Below are positions 60,463 to 62,415 of a stretch of 62,415 nucleotides of DNA, piece by piece. The notes beneath the pieces were generated by a model, which saw only the letters and a list, made by a program, of their open reading frames with translations, made no database searches and was not told where the DNA came from. Each line of letters opens with the position of its first letter. Positions within the stretch are counted from its first letter, which is position 1. Source of the DNA: JAFNAG01 sp050011535 (GTDB lineage Bacteria > Acidobacteriota > UBA6911); contig JBEKIX010000018.1 of assembly GCA_050011535.1 (NCBI GenBank), positions 1 to 62,415 on the forward strand, written 5' to 3'. Both the position numbers and the translations under genes were made by a program.

Positions 60463-61296
60463 CTATAAGTACGTGTGTAACCCCTTGTTGATTCCGAAGG
60501 TAAACAGCATCGATATAAACCCCGCAATGCTGATGTAGGAGGCCCAGCGGCCGCGCCAACTGGCGGAAAGGCGGTAATTGACCAGCAGGAGGTAAATAGC
60601 CCAGGTTACCAAGGAAGCCGTTTCTTTCGGATCCCAGCTCCAGAATCGTCCCCACGCCTGTTGAGCCCATAGCGCTCCGGTCATGAGCGTGACGCTCATC
60701 AATACAAAGCCAACGAACAGCGAGCGCCGGAGTAACTCGTCGCATACCTTCAGAGAAGGAAGCCGGAAGTAGAAAAAGCGAAAGTTCTTGGCCTTCAGCT
60801 CCTTTTCCTGGATCAAGTAGAGAATCGCGGAGATGAAGGTCAGGAAAAACGCGGCATAGGCCAGAAATGCAACGCTTACATGAAAGTAAAGCCACCGGCT
60901 TTTCAGTAGCGGCGGAATCGTATGATTTTCCTCCCAGATGGATTCTGAGAAGATCATGAGCAGAGACACCAGCGGAAGAACGAATGCACCGAGGACATTG
61001 ATTCGATATCGGAAGTGCGCGGCGATAAAGGTCAGCGTGATGCACCAGGCGAAGAAAGAGAGCGATTCCGAAAGGTTCGTGATGGGCAGATGATGCACCC
61101 TGATCCCAAGCAGGACAAGAAACAACGTGTGGCTGGCAAAGCCGACGGCAACCAGGCACAAAGCCACGGTGACAAAGCCCTGCCGCTTCCGGTAGAAACC
61201 GAAAATCGAATGCATCAGCCCCAGCGTGTACAGCACCATCGTCAGCGGTAACGCCCATTCCATAAGACTTGCCCCAAAGTCAGCAAAGTCTAGCAT
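60463..61296 (-). CDS. ccsA: CcsA/HemX-family cytochrome c biogenesis protein
   Basis: A 277-residue polytopic inner-membrane protein with about eight helices. The haem-handling WWD-like motif is present as WGRFWSWDPKETASLVTW, and conserved histidines occur near the helix ends (VHHLPITNLSES, SRWLYFHVSVAFLAYAA, NYRLSASWRGRWAS). CcsA/HemX proteins are found upstream of hemA in many bacteria, where they work in haem transport for cytochrome c maturation or modulate GluTR. Its place at the head of the hem group fits HemX. The divergent M50 gene starts 159 bases away. Confidence 0.92.
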   Translation of the reverse strand: MLDFADFGASLMEWALPLTMVLYTLGLMHSIFGFYRKRQGFVTVALCLVAVGFASHTLFLVLLGIRVHHLPITNLSESLSFFAWCITLTFIAAHFRYRINVLGAFVLPLVSLLMIFSESIWEENHTIPPLLKSRWLYFHVSVAFLAYAAFFLTFISAILYLIQEKELKAKNFRFFYFRLPSLKVCDELLRRSLFVGFVLMSVTLMTGALWAQQAWGRFWSWDPKETASLVTWAIYLLLVNYRLSASWRGRWASYISIAGFISMLFTFGINKGLHTYL

Positions 61297-61455
61297 TTGG
61301 AACCACCCTGTGCCAGTAGCAATCCACCGGCGACAGGCAGGGGTGGGCCGCGAGCGCCTGCGGCCTTACGGTCGCCGCCGTGCAAAAACGCACGCCTGAG
61401 CCGCCGCCCGGTGTGATATAGTTCGTCGATTTGATGATCGACTGCCGGGGGAAAA

Positions 61456-62154
61456 GTGGCGGATTTTCTACAACATATTGACGTTGCAAGTGTCCTGATC
61501 GAATTTGTCGTGCTGCTTTTCTCCCTCAGCATTCACGAGGCCTCGCATGCCTGGGTGGCCGATCGCTGCGGTGACCACACAGCCCGCTATATGGGGAGGG
61601 TGACTCTTAATCCGATCGCGCACATTGATCCCGTGGGAACTCTCCTATTCCCCCTGTTGCAGTTCGTCACGGGAATGCCCTTGATCGGATGGGCAAAACC
61701 CGTGCCGCTGAATTCGGTTCATCTGAGGAATCCTCATCAAGACCAGATTTTCGTTTCCCTGGCAGGACCCGGCTCCAACCTGATTGCCGCCGGCGCGGCG
61801 TTCGTGCTCCTCGCAGCTCTCAAGCTCTCCTCGCCCATTGCCAACGGTATCATTATCAACATGGCTTTCACGATGCGCATCCCGCGCGAGAGCACGATTC
61901 TGGTCCCGTTACTGGGACTGCTTTTTTTTGCCTTCGTAATCAATCTTGCACTGGCGTTGTTTAATCTGATTCCAATCCCCCCTCTCGATGGGCATTGGCT
62001 GCTTTATCAGTTGCTTCCCTACGATGCCGCCAGGGCTTTGGCGCGGGTGGGTTCGTATGGTATTTTGATAATTTACGCGCTCATGTTTCTGGGCTTTTTT
62101 AATTTCATTTTCCTGCCGGTGCGGTTTTTGCTCGAGTTGCTTGTTCGCTTATGA
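61456..62154 (+). CDS. M50-family site-2 protease (RseP/SpoIVFB-like, small form)
   Basis: A 232-residue integral-membrane zinc protease starting at GTG 61456. The zinc motif is HEASH (His 27, Glu 28, His 31) in helix 1, and the third ligand is the Asp of NLIPIPPLDGHWL near residue 180. No PDZ domain is present, so this is the small group of M50 enzymes. The family cuts transmembrane segments of regulatory proteins (anti-sigma factors and similar). The next gene, scpA, starts 76 bases later; the M50-scpA order is common in some bacteria. Confidence 0.93.
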   Translation: MADFLQHIDVASVLIEFVVLLFSLSIHEASHAWVADRCGDHTARYMGRVTLNPIAHIDPVGTLLFPLLQFVTGMPLIGWAKPVPLNSVHLRNPHQDQIFVSLAGPGSNLIAAGAAFVLLAALKLSSPIANGIIINMAFTMRIPRESTILVPLLGLLFFAFVINLALALFNLIPIPPLDGHWLLYQLLPYDAARALARVGSYGILIIYALMFLGFFNFIFLPVRFLLELLVRL

Positions 62155-62230
62155 AATGAGGTTCGGCGGCAAGCGTTTCTGCGGACCCTGTCCGGGATCG
62201 ACGGCACAATTGCGCGTCTAGAAGACAGCC

Positions 62231-62415
62231 ATGGACGGAACGGAAAACCAGGATTTGTTGGGCGTTTCTGCAGACGGGCCGGCGATGACCATCCGCCTTG
62301 AGGGATTCGAGGGTCCTCTCGATCTGCTTTTGCATCTGATCAAGCGGGAGGAACTCGATATCTGGAACATCCCCATCGCTCACGTCACGGAGCAATATCT
62401 GAGCTATCTCCACCT
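62231..62415 (+). CDS. scpA: Segregation and condensation protein A, 5' part
   Basis: The first 61 codons of ScpA, running off the window. The start MDGTENQDLLGVSADGPAMT (62231) leads into the family signature IRLEGFEGPLDLLLHLIKRE, then ELDIWNIPIAHVTEQYLSYL. ScpA is the kleisin subunit that bridges SMC heads with ScpB in chromosome condensation. No ribosome site of note is seen; an internal ATG (MTIRLEG) is possible as the start. Confidence 0.93.
   Translation, partial: MDGTENQDLLGVSADGPAMTIRLEGFEGPLDLLLHLIKREELDIWNIPIAHVTEQYLSYLH

Noticed and set aside
59072..61258. A 728-codon minus-strand open frame including hemA.
   Set aside because: The first 307 codons overlap ccsA in another frame and have no family similarity; hemA proper starts at 60337.

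Overview
The window is a 62.4-kb piece of a GC-rich bacterial chromosome with about 55 genes on both strands, two tRNAs and no rRNA. The mix of genes fits an Acidobacteriota-like, probably uncultured heterotroph: a BlaI regulator with a BlaR1 remnant, squalene-hopene cyclase, a ferredoxin-dependent 2-oxoacid oxidoreductase, UPF0182, MetX/MetY/MetW methionine synthesis, the C5 haem pathway with CcsA, VapBC-type toxin-antitoxin modules and many secreted or periplasmic proteins. This placement is inference from gene content and recalled homologues; no marker tree could be run.

Layout. 1-0.8 kb: end of a sugar ABC transporter and a GH43 glycosidase cut off in mid-gene, abutting on the opposite strand a BlaR1 gene that is also cut off; this joint is either a deletion/insertion scar or an assembly chimera. 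1.1-9.5 kb: blaI with a probable operator, tRNA-Asn, a SYLF protein, OsmC, hopene cyclase, an AHSA1 protein, UPF0182 and YajQ. 9.6-17.6 kb: korAB, a conserved orphan gene divergent from it, and a two-gene molybdoenzyme operon in which the iron-sulfur subunit is fused to the membrane anchor. 17.6-23.4 kb: a methionine block with a homocysteine methyltransferase/MTHF reductase on the minus strand and the metY-metX-metW operon on the plus strand. 23.4-29.5 kb: a NYN nuclease, an M28 peptidase remnant beside a REP-like repeat, prmA, tRNA-Asp, an EF-P-like factor, an amino-acid permease and a saccharopine-dehydrogenase-like enzyme. 29.8-33.3 kb: a four-gene minor-pilin operon. 33.5-47.4 kb: GH2 exo-glucosaminidase-like enzyme, APC permease, siroheme synthase, RRM protein, a PLP decarboxylase, an OmpA-like lipoprotein, a BNR-repeat protein and a two-domain M16 protein. 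47.5-55.1 kb: a SpoIIE-type phosphatase, a HTH-receiver regulator, PGI/PMI, a DapF-like protein, an M20 peptidase and a TonB-C protein. 55.2-57.2 kb: two toxin-antitoxin modules around a broken beta-propeller gene. 57.3-61.3 kb: ccsA-hemA-hemC-hemD. 61.4-62.4 kb: an M50 protease and the start of scpA.

The most striking element lies upstream of metY (20002-20216). A consensus promoter is followed by a 31-codon leader ORF with ATG codons 13, 16, 18 and 20 clustered, and four RNA segments that can pair either as 1:2 plus a 3:4 intrinsic terminator, or as a 2:3 antiterminator. This is the layout of a trp-type ribosome-mediated attenuator, here apparently sensing methionine supply (or charged tRNA-Met) to control metYXW. 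Other points of note are a DapF homologue in which both catalytic cysteine positions are serine, an M16 protein with RxxEH instead of HxxEH, and an EF-P-family protein whose tip loop resembles EfpL/YeiP.
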